Assembly (NCBI GenBank): GCA_964524995.1
Contig: CAZGDV010000050.1
Coordinates: 1 to 20,946, forward strand
Direction of reading: 5' to 3'
Length of the DNA: 20,946 bases
DNA from: CAZGDV01 sp964524995
GTDB lineage: Bacteria; Chloroflexota; Dehalococcoidia; SZUA-161
Position 1 is the first letter of the stretch. Each line of letters begins with the position of its first letter. Below, piece after piece: positions 1-8,081 of this stretch. The position numbers and the translations under genes are program-made. The notes below the pieces were generated by a model. The model saw nothing but the letters and a program-made list of their open reading frames with translations. It ran no database searches and was not told the DNA's origin.

Positions 1-1
1 G

Positions 2-301
2 AAGCCCGCCCCGGAGGAGGCCCCGTCCAACCTCGGGATCGTGGGAAGATACATCATCAATCCAGAGATATTCGGGATACTCCACAACACCCCCGCAGGC
101 CGCGGCGGTGAAATCCAGATCACCGATGGGCTTCATCAGTTGAGCAAGGAACAGAAGATATACGCCTACCGGTTCATCGGGCGGCGATATGATACCGGGA
201 ATCCGTTGGGCCTGCTGAAGGCCTCTGTTGAGATGGCGATGCGTGACCCGACACTCGGCCCTACCTTCCGCGCCTTCCTGGGCAGTCTGCAAGTGCCCTA
301 G
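2..301 (+). CDS. galU: UTP-glucose-1-phosphate uridylyltransferase-like protein, C-terminal fragment (5' truncated by window edge)
   Basis: The reading frame is open from base 2 and ends at the TAG at 299-301, so only the last 99 residues are visible. The fragment contains GRYIINPEIFGIL, then GRGGEIQITDGL, then a C-terminal YDTGNPLGLLKASVEMA segment. This order is characteristic of bacterial GalU, which makes UDP-glucose from UTP and glucose-1-phosphate for polysaccharide and glycolipid synthesis in the cytosol. The in-frame GTG at 41 is internal and not the true start. The family is normally about 290-300 residues, so roughly two thirds of the gene lies upstream. A related sugar nucleotidyltransferase cannot be excluded without the N-terminal nucleotide-binding motif. 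Confidence 0.88.
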   Translation, partial: KPAPEEAPSNLGIVGRYIINPEIFGILHNTPAGRGGEIQITDGLHQLSKEQKIYAYRFIGRRYDTGNPLGLLKASVEMAMRDPTLGPTFRAFLGSLQVP

Positions 302-411
302 TTCAATCTCGGCGTGCCTTTGTCTCTGGCGGCTACTCCCCGCCGTCGGCGAATCTGTAGGGATTGATGAGCATAGCCCTCATGTCCGTTTTCGTCGGTA
401 CCAAATGCCTA

Positions 412-439
412 TTGCATCCCATAGTGGGTATGCTAGATT
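412..439 (+). promoter_or_regulatory. Candidate sigma70-type promoter for the DUF5658-like gene
   Basis: TTGCAT (412-417) is followed after 16 bases by TAGATT (434-439). The TG at 431-432 gives an extended -10 (TGC-TAGATT). Transcription would begin near 446, just upstream of the ATG at 472. This supports 472 over the earlier in-frame ATG at 364, which would lie upstream of the promoter. The rest of the 302-471 interval shows nothing else I can support. The match is moderate and only sequence-based. Confidence 0.35.
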
Positions 440-471
440 GGGGTTGTACGCTACGCATACGACGGAGGGTA

Positions 472-858
472 ATGCTGGTTCGCCGGACAGAGATCAGCGC
501 GGACCGGCCAGTCGTTATGCTTTCCAATCTGTTGTCAGGCCTCACAGAGAAGAGGCCCGTGGGATTGGCCAGAAGCCTGGCAATCCTATGGGTAGCTTTG
601 TCGCTATCAGAGACGATAGTGACTTACTTCTGCTTGTCGCAGGCAGGGAACATCGAGGGCAATCCGTGGGCGAGGGCGCTGCTGATGCGCGACGAGGCGC
701 TGTTCTATGGGGTCAAGACGCTGGTCACCTTCGGCGTTGGCCTGGGGTTCTGGCTGCTGGCAACGCGCACCAGGCATGTGAGGGCAATGGTCGTATGTGA
801 AATATTCCTGATAGTCATATTCGGGATCGTCCTCACCAACAACCTCCTCCACCTCTGA
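472..858 (+). CDS. Small multi-pass membrane protein, DUF5658-like
   Basis: A 128-residue protein with three hydrophobic segments: one around LARSLAILWVALSLSETIVT, one around FYGVKTLVTFGVGLGFWLLA, and one around VCEIFLIVIFGIVLTNNLL. After the first segment comes GNIEGNPWAR. The pattern of a helix ending in T-x-x-x, then G-x-x-E-x-NP, is typical of DUF5658 proteins, a small inner-membrane family of unknown function in bacteria and archaea. I chose the ATG at 472 because GGAG lies at 464-467 and a promoter-like element sits upstream. The frame is open back to 364, so a longer form is possible. The gene converges with the archaellum cluster, leaving only 50 bases between stops. There is no evidence that it belongs to the motility system. 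Confidence 0.6.
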   Translation: MLVRRTEISADRPVVMLSNLLSGLTEKRPVGLARSLAILWVALSLSETIVTYFCLSQAGNIEGNPWARALLMRDEALFYGVKTLVTFGVGLGFWLLATRTRHVRAMVVCEIFLIVIFGIVLTNNLLHL

Positions 859-908
859 TCAGTCCCACAGTTGATCCCACGTCCGGGTCACCGTCCTGAC
901 ATGCCACG

Positions 909-2060
909 CTATTCCAAAGACTCTGCCCCAGAGTTAGCGAGGGCCTGCAGCGTCTCTGAAACTTCCTTGGCTCTCGTCAGCACGGAGTTGATGTCCACGT
1001 CGCTTAGCGTCTTGGCCAATGTCGCGACAGGGTTCTCCTCGACGTCTTCGGCCCGGAAGATGTCAAGGAGACTGTCACCGCCACCTCCACCGGTGGGAGC
1101 CTGCTCCTCAGCAGCATCCCCTTCGGCTTGCTCTTCGTCCTCTTTGTCAGCCTGTTCGTCCGCAAACATGGGGCCGCTCGAGCTGATCGCGCTCGTAGCG
1201 GTCTGCGGCTGGTCCTCCTGTGGTGGCGCGGAGTCCTGCGGGGGCTGCGCCGGGGAGCCCGTCTCGGGCATTGGGGGGGGAGGTGGTTCGACACCGGCCT
1301 CGGCCGGCGGTGACTCGGCCGGAATGCCTCCCTGGCCGTCCACGTCGGGTGCAACTGTGCCCTCGCCGGAAGCGGCCGTCACTGTCTCGGTGGCTGGCGC
1401 TGGTTCGGCCGCTGCGGCCTGGGCGTCGGGGCCCAGAGAGAGGTTATCGAACGTGGGCATGGCTGCAACGGCACCGTCCAGGGCGGGCTCGGGGTCGGGC
1501 GGTGCGGGGGCGGCCTCGGGTGCAGGGCCTGGGGCCGCGGTCGCGGTGGGCTGTGCTGGCGCAGCCTGGGCCGTTGGGGGACCCTGGGTGGTGGGTGGAG
1601 CGGCATCACCGGCACTTTGTGCCGGTGATGGTGCCTGGAGAATATCGACCATGCCGAGCGATTCCTGTGTGGCTGCCTGGGTCTGCACCTCGGCAGTTGG
1701 CGGTGCCGGAGGCGGCTGTTGGTCCTGTGGTGCACTCCCGGCGAGAATAGGGTCGAAGCTCGCAGGGTCCTGCACGGGCTGTTGACCAGCGGAGGCGAGC
1801 GTTTCCGTCATGTCCGAAACGCCAGGTGAGGCCACCGGGGCTTCGGGCGATTGCCTCTCCTCGCTGATCAGGAAGGCAGCGATCGGATCGTCTTCCAGAT
1901 CGTCACTCGCCTGATTCTCGAATGAGGTGCGGAGGGTCTCCCCTAACCTCCTCAGCGTCACGGAGCCCTTCTTGGTGATGAATGAGACGCGTTCTCCCTC
2001 ACCATCCAGAGAGGCAGCGATGTTCCTGCGAAAACGGCTGAGCCGAGCTCCTATGGGCAT
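909..2060 (-). CDS. Pro/Ala-rich low-complexity protein, last gene of the archaellum cluster, function unknown
   Basis: 383 residues with no recognisable catalytic domain. The N-terminal 60 or so residues are basic then acidic (SFITKKGSVTLRRLGETLR, then DDLEDDPIAAFL). Residues of about 70-310 are a long disordered region of Pro, Ala, Glu, Gln and Gly. The last 60 residues form an amphipathic helical tail (SLLDIFRAEDVEENPVATLA, then VDINSVLTRAKEVSETLQAL). No signal peptide or membrane segment is visible, so it should be cytosolic. The ATG at 2060 has GGGAGAA upstream, and the gene lies 36 bases after arlJ, so it is probably cotranscribed. The two-ended layout with a disordered middle resembles the ArlC/D/E-like protein of this cluster. 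A role at the cytosolic side of the motor is a guess from position and architecture only. Confidence 0.72.
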   Translation of the reverse strand: MPIGARLSRFRRNIAASLDGEGERVSFITKKGSVTLRRLGETLRTSFENQASDDLEDDPIAAFLISEERQSPEAPVASPGVSDMTETLASAGQQPVQDPASFDPILAGSAPQDQQPPPAPPTAEVQTQAATQESLGMVDILQAPSPAQSAGDAAPPTTQGPPTAQAAPAQPTATAAPGPAPEAAPAPPDPEPALDGAVAAMPTFDNLSLGPDAQAAAAEPAPATETVTAASGEGTVAPDVDGQGGIPAESPPAEAGVEPPPPPMPETGSPAQPPQDSAPPQEDQPQTATSAISSSGPMFADEQADKEDEEQAEGDAAEEQAPTGGGGGDSLLDIFRAEDVEENPVATLAKTLSDVDINSVLTRAKEVSETLQALANSGAESLE

Positions 2061-2096
2061 TCTGCTTCTCCCTTTATTATCCTTTCTGAGTCTCCC

Positions 2097-3596
2097 CTAA
2101 AACGCCGTAATCGGACTGAATAATGCGTCGGCTATAGGCGGGACCATGACCATACCTCCGCCTGTAGCCAGGAGCGCCACACCGAGGTAGTTATAGAATG
2201 TGTACTTGCTGCCGCCCTGGGCCACCTTGGCCGCAAAGGCCACTGTTATCGATAGCACGAGGAGGACCGGCGTTGTCGTGTACTCGAGTATGCCAATACT
2301 CCCGAAGTTTAGGGAGAACACCTCCAGCGCTGCCGATTCCACGCCCTCCACCGCCTCGTAGTAGCTTCCCGCGGCGGCGTTGGCGAAGGCGACTATGACC
2401 TGCGCGACGAAGACGAGCAAACCCACAATCGCGAAGTGCATTCCCAATACCAGGAGGGCGAAGGAGTTGGATACCTGAGCCCGTTTGGCGCGCAGAAAGT
2501 TCAGGCTGGTGGCCAATAGACATGAACGATCGCCGACCTCTTCCGGTTCGCCGCCGAGGCGTGTTGCATCCTGGAACATCTTGATGGTTCTGTAAACCGT
2601 TTCGCTGCCCGTCTCCAATGAGAAGCGGTGCCAGCAGAGCTCGGGCTTGAGTCTTGTAAGGAGCCTACCCTGCAGGCTCTTGACATCATCGGCAAGCGAT
2701 GCGACCGATCTGAGGTCCAGCTTCTTCAGTGCCATCGACGTTGTGATGCCAACCGCTGAGGCTATGCTGCCGGTGGATCTGATGAAGGTGCTTACGTCGG
2801 AGTCCTTCTTCCTTACCTGGCGATCGAGCATGGTACCCGCTATGCCGACAGGCAGCATGAGTATGGAAGCGAGGACTATCGCCCACCCCAGACCTCCCCC
2901 TATCACAAGCACGCCCATGAACGATACCGCCGCTGTGGGGAGCAGGATGAACTCCAGACGTCGTGCCCTGCGATGCGGTATGCAGTACGGCGTGTACGAA
3001 TGGAATCTGATCTCCTTGGGTGCCACCTTCCATACCATCCACGCGCCGACGATCGCTGCGCCGACCGTCAGTCCGACGACGCCTATGGTCATGCCGGTGG
3101 CCACGGGGTATATGAGCATCGAAACGGCCGACACCATCACCATCAGGGCTGCGGAGATGATGATCGCCGCATAAGCCTCGGTCCACATCCTCAGCGTCTC
3201 GACATCCCGGCTGTAGACGTTTTCAAAGGCCTGCGCAGCCAGTCTTGCCTCTACCTGCAAGAAATCGGTCTCGGCTTCGCCGGCAGCCATCGACGCCGAC
3301 CACCTCAGGAGAAAGCCTCTGACAGGCTCCTCTCTAGCAGTCTCGCCGACTTTGCGGCAGGCGAGCGCATAGTCAAGCCGCATTTGGTTGGCCAGGACCT
3401 GTATCTGTTTGAAGTACTTCGAGGTATAGCAGGGCAAGTCGCAGGCAAACTCGATTATCCGCGTGCGGGATATGCCCGCGGCGGCCACGGCGGACATGTA
3501 GGACAGCTGGTACAGCATGTCGTAGCTGAGGAACTCGCTGCCCTTCTCAGAAAATGCCCTCGTGGTGAGCGCGCGCCAGGACGTTGAGAAGCTCAT
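2097..3596 (-). CDS. arlJ: Archaellum membrane platform protein ArlJ (FlaJ), T2SSF/TadC superfamily
   Basis: 499 residues, close to archaeal ArlJ length. ArlJ is the polytopic base of the archaellum and binds the ArlI ATPase. Hydrophobic segments lie near residues 143-163, 168-188, 214-256 (a pair), 378-402, 440-458 and 468-488. Two basic cytosolic helical regions, about 28-140 and 260-375, fit the two T2SSF repeats of the family. The second starts after DRQVRKKDSDVSTFIRSTGS, matching the conserved charged region of ArlJ and TadC proteins. The ATG at 3596 lies 50 bases inside the end of arlI. A later in-frame Met at 3518 would avoid the overlap but remove N-terminal sequence. Immediate proximity to ArlI and ArlH makes ArlJ preferable to a pilus PilC/TadB-type assignment. 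Confidence 0.9.
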   Translation of the reverse strand: MSFSTSWRALTTRAFSEKGSEFLSYDMLYQLSYMSAVAAAGISRTRIIEFACDLPCYTSKYFKQIQVLANQMRLDYALACRKVGETAREEPVRGFLLRWSASMAAGEAETDFLQVEARLAAQAFENVYSRDVETLRMWTEAYAAIIISAALMVMVSAVSMLIYPVATGMTIGVVGLTVGAAIVGAWMVWKVAPKEIRFHSYTPYCIPHRRARRLEFILLPTAAVSFMGVLVIGGGLGWAIVLASILMLPVGIAGTMLDRQVRKKDSDVSTFIRSTGSIASAVGITTSMALKKLDLRSVASLADDVKSLQGRLLTRLKPELCWHRFSLETGSETVYRTIKMFQDATRLGGEPEEVGDRSCLLATSLNFLRAKRAQVSNSFALLVLGMHFAIVGLLVFVAQVIVAFANAAAGSYYEAVEGVESAALEVFSLNFGSIGILEYTTTPVLLVLSITVAFAAKVAQGGSKYTFYNYLGVALLATGGGMVMVPPIADALFSPITAF

Positions 3597-5307
3597 AGAA
3601 ATCCGTGACTCCCTTCTCCTTGTGGAGCCTCTCCAGAATCCTTGCCCGTTTGTCGAGCATGGTGTATATCTTCCACCTCTTCTCAGGTGGGAACCCGTAC
3701 TTGGGTGCGATCTTCTCCTCCAGGAGGAAGCTGTTCTTGTTGCCTATGAAATCGAACTCGTCCGTTGCCTGGTTCCAGTGAAATACCTCTACGAAGGAGA
3801 ACGCATCGTCCACTGGGTCGTATCCAACTATCTCGCTGATGCTCGTCGCGCGTCTTCCGTCCTTTCCATTCGGCAGCTTGACGGCGTTCTGACACACTAC
3901 GATGTTCAAGCAGTCGATATATGTCTTCGGTATGTTGATCGGGTCACCGGTCAGCCTCTGGATCACCTTCTCTACGTTGGATGCGTGGAATGTGCTCATG
4001 ACGGCGTGACCTGTCTGCATCGCGCCGAAGGCGATGGACCCCTCCTGGCCGCGGATCTCGCCGACGATTATGAAGTTGGGGCGCTGTCTCAAGGCAGCCT
4101 TCAGCAACTCGAACATGGTGACGGCTGAGCCCTTGTCATCGGGTCCGGGGGTCTTCGCTACCTCACGCAGCCAGTTCTGATGGGGTACCTGAAGCTCCGG
4201 CGTATCTTCGATACTCACGATCTTGTTGTTAATCGGGATGAAGGTTGTGACTGCGTTCATCAGTGTCGTCTTGCCCGAGGCGGTCTCTCCCACAACGAAC
4301 ATGTTCATCCCGTTCTCGAGCATCAGCGAGAGGTAGGCTGCCATCTCGTAGGAGATACTGCCGAACCCGATCAGCTCGAGTATGCTGAGAGGCGTATCGA
4401 AGAACTTTCTGATGGAGAAGTTGCTCCCGTTCCGCGCGACCTCCGTTCCGTATACTATGTTTATTCGGGAGCCGTCCAGCAGGGTCGCATCGACAAGTGG
4501 CCTGCGAAGCGTGACGGGCTTCTTGATTGCCTCAGACATGCGCAGCACGAAGTCGTCGAGGTCGTCTGCTGACTCAAAGCATATGGAGGACTTGAGCGCC
4601 TTGAAGATCTTGTGCTCTACGAACATGCCGCCGACGCCGGATTGGCTGATGTCCTCGATGTAAGGATCGAGCAGCAGGGGTTCGAGGACGCCCATGCCTA
4701 CCTTGTCTCTCACGGTAAGGTACTTGACGCTCTCGAATTCCTCCGGCGTAACTTCGACCTTTGGCTTCTGCTTCTCCTGCTTCTCCTTCCCCTTCTTTTT
4801 CTTGCCATCCTTGCCCTTGTTGTCTGCGTTTTCTTCCTCGCCAGCCAGCCGCCTGACCACATCCCGCTTGACGTCGCAGACCTTGGTGACGACCTCAATG
4901 AGGCCCTCGCTACGCTCTTCATTGCTCTCTTTGCCGTAGAGCTCGTCGGCAACGTTGATGAGCCTCTCCTCGACGTCGAGCATGATCTGGTCCATGTTTT
5001 TCAGCATATTGGGCTCGATTGGGATGTAGTTGCCTCTGCCGCCTCCGGGATCGGAGTATATATGGATGAAGACGTTGTCTGCCACAGGGTAGATAAGGTT
5101 CTTCTGCCCATCGGAAAGACTCCTGCTCAGCTTCTCGTAGTACTCCGGGACCCCTATCTCCTCTATGGGTATGGCCTGCAGGTAGTCCTTGAGATGGCTG
5201 TTCTGCTTCGCAGCATCTTTCAGGCCCTCCGATATCCACATGAACAGCTCATCCTCGGATAGGCCGCTACCCTTCTCGGTGTCGAATGGCAGTATATTCC
5301 GTGGCAA
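3547..5307 (-). CDS. arlI: Archaellum motor ATPase ArlI (FlaI)
   Basis: 586 residues, in the type II/IV secretion ATPase superfamily. ArlI powers both assembly and rotation of the archaellum at the cytosolic membrane face. Visible motifs are Walker A GETASGKT (340-347), the Asp-box region VSIEDTPELQVPHQNW, Walker B-like FIIVGEIRGQEG (412-423), and the His-box segment GHAVMSTFHASN. The N-terminal domain carries the archaellum-type SRINIVYGTEVARNGSNFSIR stretch before the ATPase core. Between about residues 157 and 185 lies a Lys/Glu-rich insert, which I do not recall from archaeal ArlI. The start is a TTG at 5307: AGGAAGG is 7 bases upstream and the gap to arlH is 12 bases. The gene order H-I-J is the archaeal one. 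Confidence 0.94.
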   Translation of the reverse strand: MPRNILPFDTEKGSGLSEDELFMWISEGLKDAAKQNSHLKDYLQAIPIEEIGVPEYYEKLSRSLSDGQKNLIYPVADNVFIHIYSDPGGGRGNYIPIEPNMLKNMDQIMLDVEERLINVADELYGKESNEERSEGLIEVVTKVCDVKRDVVRRLAGEEENADNKGKDGKKKKGKEKQEKQKPKVEVTPEEFESVKYLTVRDKVGMGVLEPLLLDPYIEDISQSGVGGMFVEHKIFKALKSSICFESADDLDDFVLRMSEAIKKPVTLRRPLVDATLLDGSRINIVYGTEVARNGSNFSIRKFFDTPLSILELIGFGSISYEMAAYLSLMLENGMNMFVVGETASGKTTLMNAVTTFIPINNKIVSIEDTPELQVPHQNWLREVAKTPGPDDKGSAVTMFELLKAALRQRPNFIIVGEIRGQEGSIAFGAMQTGHAVMSTFHASNVEKVIQRLTGDPINIPKTYIDCLNIVVCQNAVKLPNGKDGRRATSISEIVGYDPVDDAFSFVEVFHWNQATDEFDFIGNKNSFLLEEKIAPKYGFPPEKRWKIYTMLDKRARILERLHKEKGVTDFYELLNVLARAHHEGIF

Positions 5308-5319
5308 CGCAATACCTTC

Positions 5320-6030
5320 CTAGGCCTTCGCTTTGGAGAACGGCATCACCTTGATGCCGAGGCCCGACTCGACTTCAAAGGATATGATTCCACCGGTTTT
5401 CGACTGGGCTCCTCTTATCTTCGCTACCTCCATTATCTTGATCATCTTGCTGCCCATGATCTCGTTTCGCAGCTTGATGTGGGCGTCACACATGGCGCCG
5501 ACTCTGCCCAGCGAGCTCTCTTCGAATGCGTAGCTGTGGGCCGAGCACACCACACTCAGTCCCCGGTCGGCATAGGTCTTGCACTCCTGGAAGAATGAGA
5601 TGACTTCGTCAACCGATGACTGCGTGGCGTAGTATGTGAGCGAGTCTATGACCACGAGGTCGATGCCGGCCCGGATGCAGTTCTGTACCAGTGGCAGGAT
5701 CGTGCCATGGAGAGTCTGGTTCATCCGCTTGGCATCCAGGGGCATGATCTGTATGCGCGATAGAAGGAAGTAGTCCAGGATGTCCAGATTGAGGCTCTGC
5801 ATCTGGCTTATCAGGCTTCGCACGGTGTTCTCGGTGGTGAACATCGTCACGCTCAGATCGGACTTCAGACTGCCCCAGATCAAATGCTGGGTGAGAACGG
5901 ATTTGCCTGCATCAGGCTCGCCATCGATGAGGGTGAGGGTCTTCACCGGAATGCCGCCCCCCATCTTCTTGTCCAACTCATCATTGCCGGTGCTGATGAT
6001 CTTGGCTTCTAGTTTTTTCGTCTTCGTCAT
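5320..6030 (-). CDS. arlH: Archaellum regulatory ATPase-like protein ArlH (FlaH)
   Basis: 236 residues, a RecA/KaiC-fold protein. ArlH binds ATP and forms a ring with ArlI at the base of the archaellum motor. The N-terminus STGNDELDKKMGGGIPVKTL is the usual KaiC-like lead-in, followed by Walker A GEPDAGKS (37-44) and Walker B LVVIDS (125-130). Length matches archaeal ArlH. ArlH is diagnostic: type IV pilus and Tad systems lack it, so its presence separates this cluster from a pilus locus. It lies 9 bases after the arlF-like stop and 12 bases before arlI, so it should be translated within the same operon. Other KaiC-like proteins are conceivable from the sequence alone, but the context is decisive. 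Confidence 0.93.
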   Translation of the reverse strand: MTKTKKLEAKIISTGNDELDKKMGGGIPVKTLTLIDGEPDAGKSVLTQHLIWGSLKSDLSVTMFTTENTVRSLISQMQSLNLDILDYFLLSRIQIMPLDAKRMNQTLHGTILPLVQNCIRAGIDLVVIDSLTYYATQSSVDEVISFFQECKTYADRGLSVVCSAHSYAFEESSLGRVGAMCDAHIKLRNEIMGSKMIKIMEVAKIRGAQSKTGGIISFEVESGLGIKVMPFSKAKA

Positions 6031-6039
6031 CGGAGCTAC

Positions 6040-6573
6040 CTAACCCTGAAATTGCCGTGTAGTAGCCACACCGTTGTAGGTCGACACGGCAACCATGTTC
6101 GTAGTATTGCCCCCGGGTAGCGGGGAGAGTCTCAGTCTGAACAGCGCTACCTCGCCGGGATTCAGTATTCCTGGCTCGAATACCTCCTGCTGGGTCATGC
6201 CGGTGTCAGAGTATATCGTGTTCACGTTCCACTGGTTGTCGGTGAGGTTACCGGCGCTTGCGTAGGAAAGAGAGCCTATTTGGTAGGTACCGTTCCCGAG
6301 GTAATACTGGGCCAGGACGTCCCAGTCGGAGAAACTCGCGAGGTGTACCCTGCCGCAGTTGTGGACCTGGACGTCCACATACGGAGCTGTGCTGTTGGCA
6401 TCGAGGATGTCGATGTCCGTCCTCGATGCCTCATCCGACGTTTCCACCATGTCCTTCCATGACTGGACGCTGGAGTCCATCCAGGCGAAGGACACGTATG
6501 CCCAGGTGAGCACAGCCACCAGCATCAAGGCCAAGACGATCAAACCTGTCACTATGTTGCTCATGGCACTCAC
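6040..6573 (-). CDS. arlF: Archaellum stator-like protein, ArlF (FlaF) type
   Basis: 177 residues. One N-terminal membrane helix (about 6-30, IVTGLIVLALMLVAVLTWAY) is followed by a beta-rich exported domain containing YVDVQVHNCGRVHLASFSDW, then a C-terminal segment with ILNPGEVALFRLRL. This single helix plus immunoglobulin-like beta domain is the plan of ArlF and ArlG, which form the periplasmic stator anchoring the archaellum. The gene starts with GTG at 6573, overlapping the preceding stop by 4 bases (GTGA), a sign of translational coupling. An in-frame ATG lies at 6564. ArlF versus ArlG cannot be settled by eye; I call it ArlF because its partner resembles ArlG more. Confidence 0.75.
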   Translation of the reverse strand: MSAMSNIVTGLIVLALMLVAVLTWAYVSFAWMDSSVQSWKDMVETSDEASRTDIDILDANSTAPYVDVQVHNCGRVHLASFSDWDVLAQYYLGNGTYQIGSLSYASAGNLTDNQWNVNTIYSDTGMTQQEVFEPGILNPGEVALFRLRLSPLPGGNTTNMVAVSTYNGVATTRQFQG

Positions 6574-7094
6574 ATGCTGAAGTAATGTTCATCGGATACC
6601 CCGTTGGGAATCAGCACCTTTACGTCGTATTCCTCCCCTGCGGACGGTCGACTGGCGGCCGCGTAGCTGACCTCTATCCTTAGTGTGGTGGCCTTCTTCC
6701 ATACCGTGCCATTCGGGATAGTGTAGTCCCACTGCGGGTACAACCCGCTGGCGTAGTCGGCGTGAGGAATCCAGGCCCATAGAGTGTCGTTGCCGCCGAT
6801 GAAGACGTCACAGCTTTCGACACTCTTTATGGTCTCCGTGCCTATGTTCTTCACCCATACGAACACGTCGAACTCGGTGTCGGAGTTAGTGTCCTGCCAC
6901 GTGCCCGAGTCATCGTATTCGCCGGCGGCGTGGATTATCTCGATACTGCTCTTGATACGCTCGCTCATGCGTGCCGATGCGCTGGTCATAGCGCCACTCG
7001 AGCTTGAGATGGCGGGGAAGACGGCGTTGAGTACGAGGACCACGCAGACAACGGCTGCGGTGATCATTAGGACTGTGCCTAGAGCCTTATCCAT
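6570..7094 (-). CDS. arlG: Archaellum stator-like protein, ArlG (FlaG) type
   Basis: 174 residues from the ATG at 7094. The N-terminal helix (about 5-28, LGTVLMITAAVVCVVLVLNA) is followed by a Ser/Met-rich stalk (GAMTSASARMSERIKSSIEI) and a beta domain with FDVFVWVKNIGTETIKSVES. The pairing of SIEII with VKNIG is strongly reminiscent of archaeal ArlG, which caps the ArlF stator in the envelope. The frame stays open upstream to 7205, but the extra 37 residues overlap the preceding gene and do not resemble a signal. Starting at 7094 gives an 8-base overlap with the ArlC/D/E-like stop. It ends with a 4-base overlap with the arlF-like gene. Confidence 0.8.
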   Translation of the reverse strand: MDKALGTVLMITAAVVCVVLVLNAVFPAISSSSGAMTSASARMSERIKSSIEIIHAAGEYDDSGTWQDTNSDTEFDVFVWVKNIGTETIKSVESCDVFIGGNDTLWAWIPHADYASGLYPQWDYTIPNGTVWKKATTLRIEVSYAAASRPSAGEEYDVKVLIPNGVSDEHYFSM

Positions 7095-8055
7095 TCCTAG
7101 CCTTCCTGCTTCTGCTCTTTTTGGTGGCTGCGGTCCTCTCGTGCAACAGTGAGAGGATGGCAGACTCAAGCGTACCCGTTCGGTGGCGAAGCAGCAGGCT
7201 GTCAAGCTCTATTAATAGCGATATGCTGTCCCGTAGGAGTTGTTCTCCAGACTCCGTGCAATCGGGTGTGCAGTCGCCGTGAAGCTCTATGAGCAACAGG
7301 ACGGCTTGTTTCAGGCGTGGCGGCATATTGCGGGCAACATCGTATATCTCGACCAGCTTCTCCAGGTTCTCTCTGCCGACTGTGGTGATGGCGGTGGACA
7401 GCCAGGGTGTGAGTATAGCCAGCGTTGGGAGGTCTATATCCTCGTCGTCCGTCGTCTCGGGGCCGTCGATGTGCTGGCTGGACTCTCTCTCCTCGAAGGG
7501 CTCTTCCGAGATCGCTCTCGGGCTGTCCCAGCTCTCCTGTTCGAGCCCTCCCGGCCCTTCGCAGAAGCCCGGAGTGATGTCATCAGCACCATCGCCCCAG
7601 CTATCAGGCCCGAAGCCGAGATCGGGGTCCCCCGGGCTGTCGCCCATCTCCCCGAAGCTGAGCACGTCGCTCTCGGTTGAGGGTTCCGTGGCGGTGACTA
7701 TGTCGCTCGGGTCAGCACTAGCGGCTAGCTCTGGAGGTGGTGGAACCGGTGTGGAGCTGGGCGTTGGCCCAGGGTCGGCATGCGCCTCTGGAGTATGAGT
7801 GATGATCACCTGCTGAGGTGGAGCAGGTGGAAGACCACCTGCGGACAGGTTGAAGTTCCCTCCGAGGTCATCACCGCCGGAGGTGGTGCCCAGGGAACCG
7901 ATAGGGCCAATTGCACCGGCTGCCCCTAGGCCCAGGCCGCCGCCTCCCATGCCGGCGCCAGTGATCAACTGGTCCTTGATGTCCAGGAGGACTGCCTGCA
8001 CCTCGTTCTTGATCACCTTCAGTTCGTCTTCGAGGTTCTGGATCTTGTTCTCCAC
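7087..8055 (-). CDS. Fused ArlC/ArlD/ArlE-like cytosolic archaellum protein
   Basis: 322 residues in three parts. Residues 1-31 form a short coiled coil (NLEDELKVIKNEVQAVLLDI) like the ArlC core. Residues 33-205 are Gly-, Pro- and acid-rich and probably disordered. Residues 208-250 contain LPTLAILTPWLSTAITTVGR followed by ENLEKLVEIYDVARNMPPRL, matching the archaeal ArlD/E domain pattern (W-L, then VGRENL, then a hydrophobic-Tyr helix). In euryarchaea ArlC/D/E form the cytosolic ring that links the motor to CheF and taxis. The C-terminal part (about 267-312) is helical and ends in a basic tail (KKSRSRKARNG). The start is GTG at 8055, with AGAGGGG about 8 bases upstream. There is no membrane segment. 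The fusion assignment is inferred from short motifs. Confidence 0.75.
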   Translation of the reverse strand: MENKIQNLEDELKVIKNEVQAVLLDIKDQLITGAGMGGGGLGLGAAGAIGPIGSLGTTSGGDDLGGNFNLSAGGLPPAPPQQVIITHTPEAHADPGPTPSSTPVPPPPELAASADPSDIVTATEPSTESDVLSFGEMGDSPGDPDLGFGPDSWGDGADDITPGFCEGPGGLEQESWDSPRAISEEPFEERESSQHIDGPETTDDEDIDLPTLAILTPWLSTAITTVGRENLEKLVEIYDVARNMPPRLKQAVLLLIELHGDCTPDCTESGEQLLRDSISLLIELDSLLLRHRTGTLESAILSLLHERTAATKKSRSRKARNG

Positions 8056-8081
8056 AGCGCGGCCCCTCTAGTGATGCCCGC

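Noticed and set aside
859..908. Bidirectional terminator between convergent genes (GATCA at 857-861 with TGATC at 872-876)
   Set aside because: A five-base stem without a U-run is too weak to support.
871..1785. Long plus-strand open frame opposite the Pro/Ala-rich gene
   Set aside because: Its Gly/Ala/Ser/Cys-rich translation is the complement of GC-rich Pro/Ala codons. The minus strand has a ribosome-binding site, operon position and a plausible protein.
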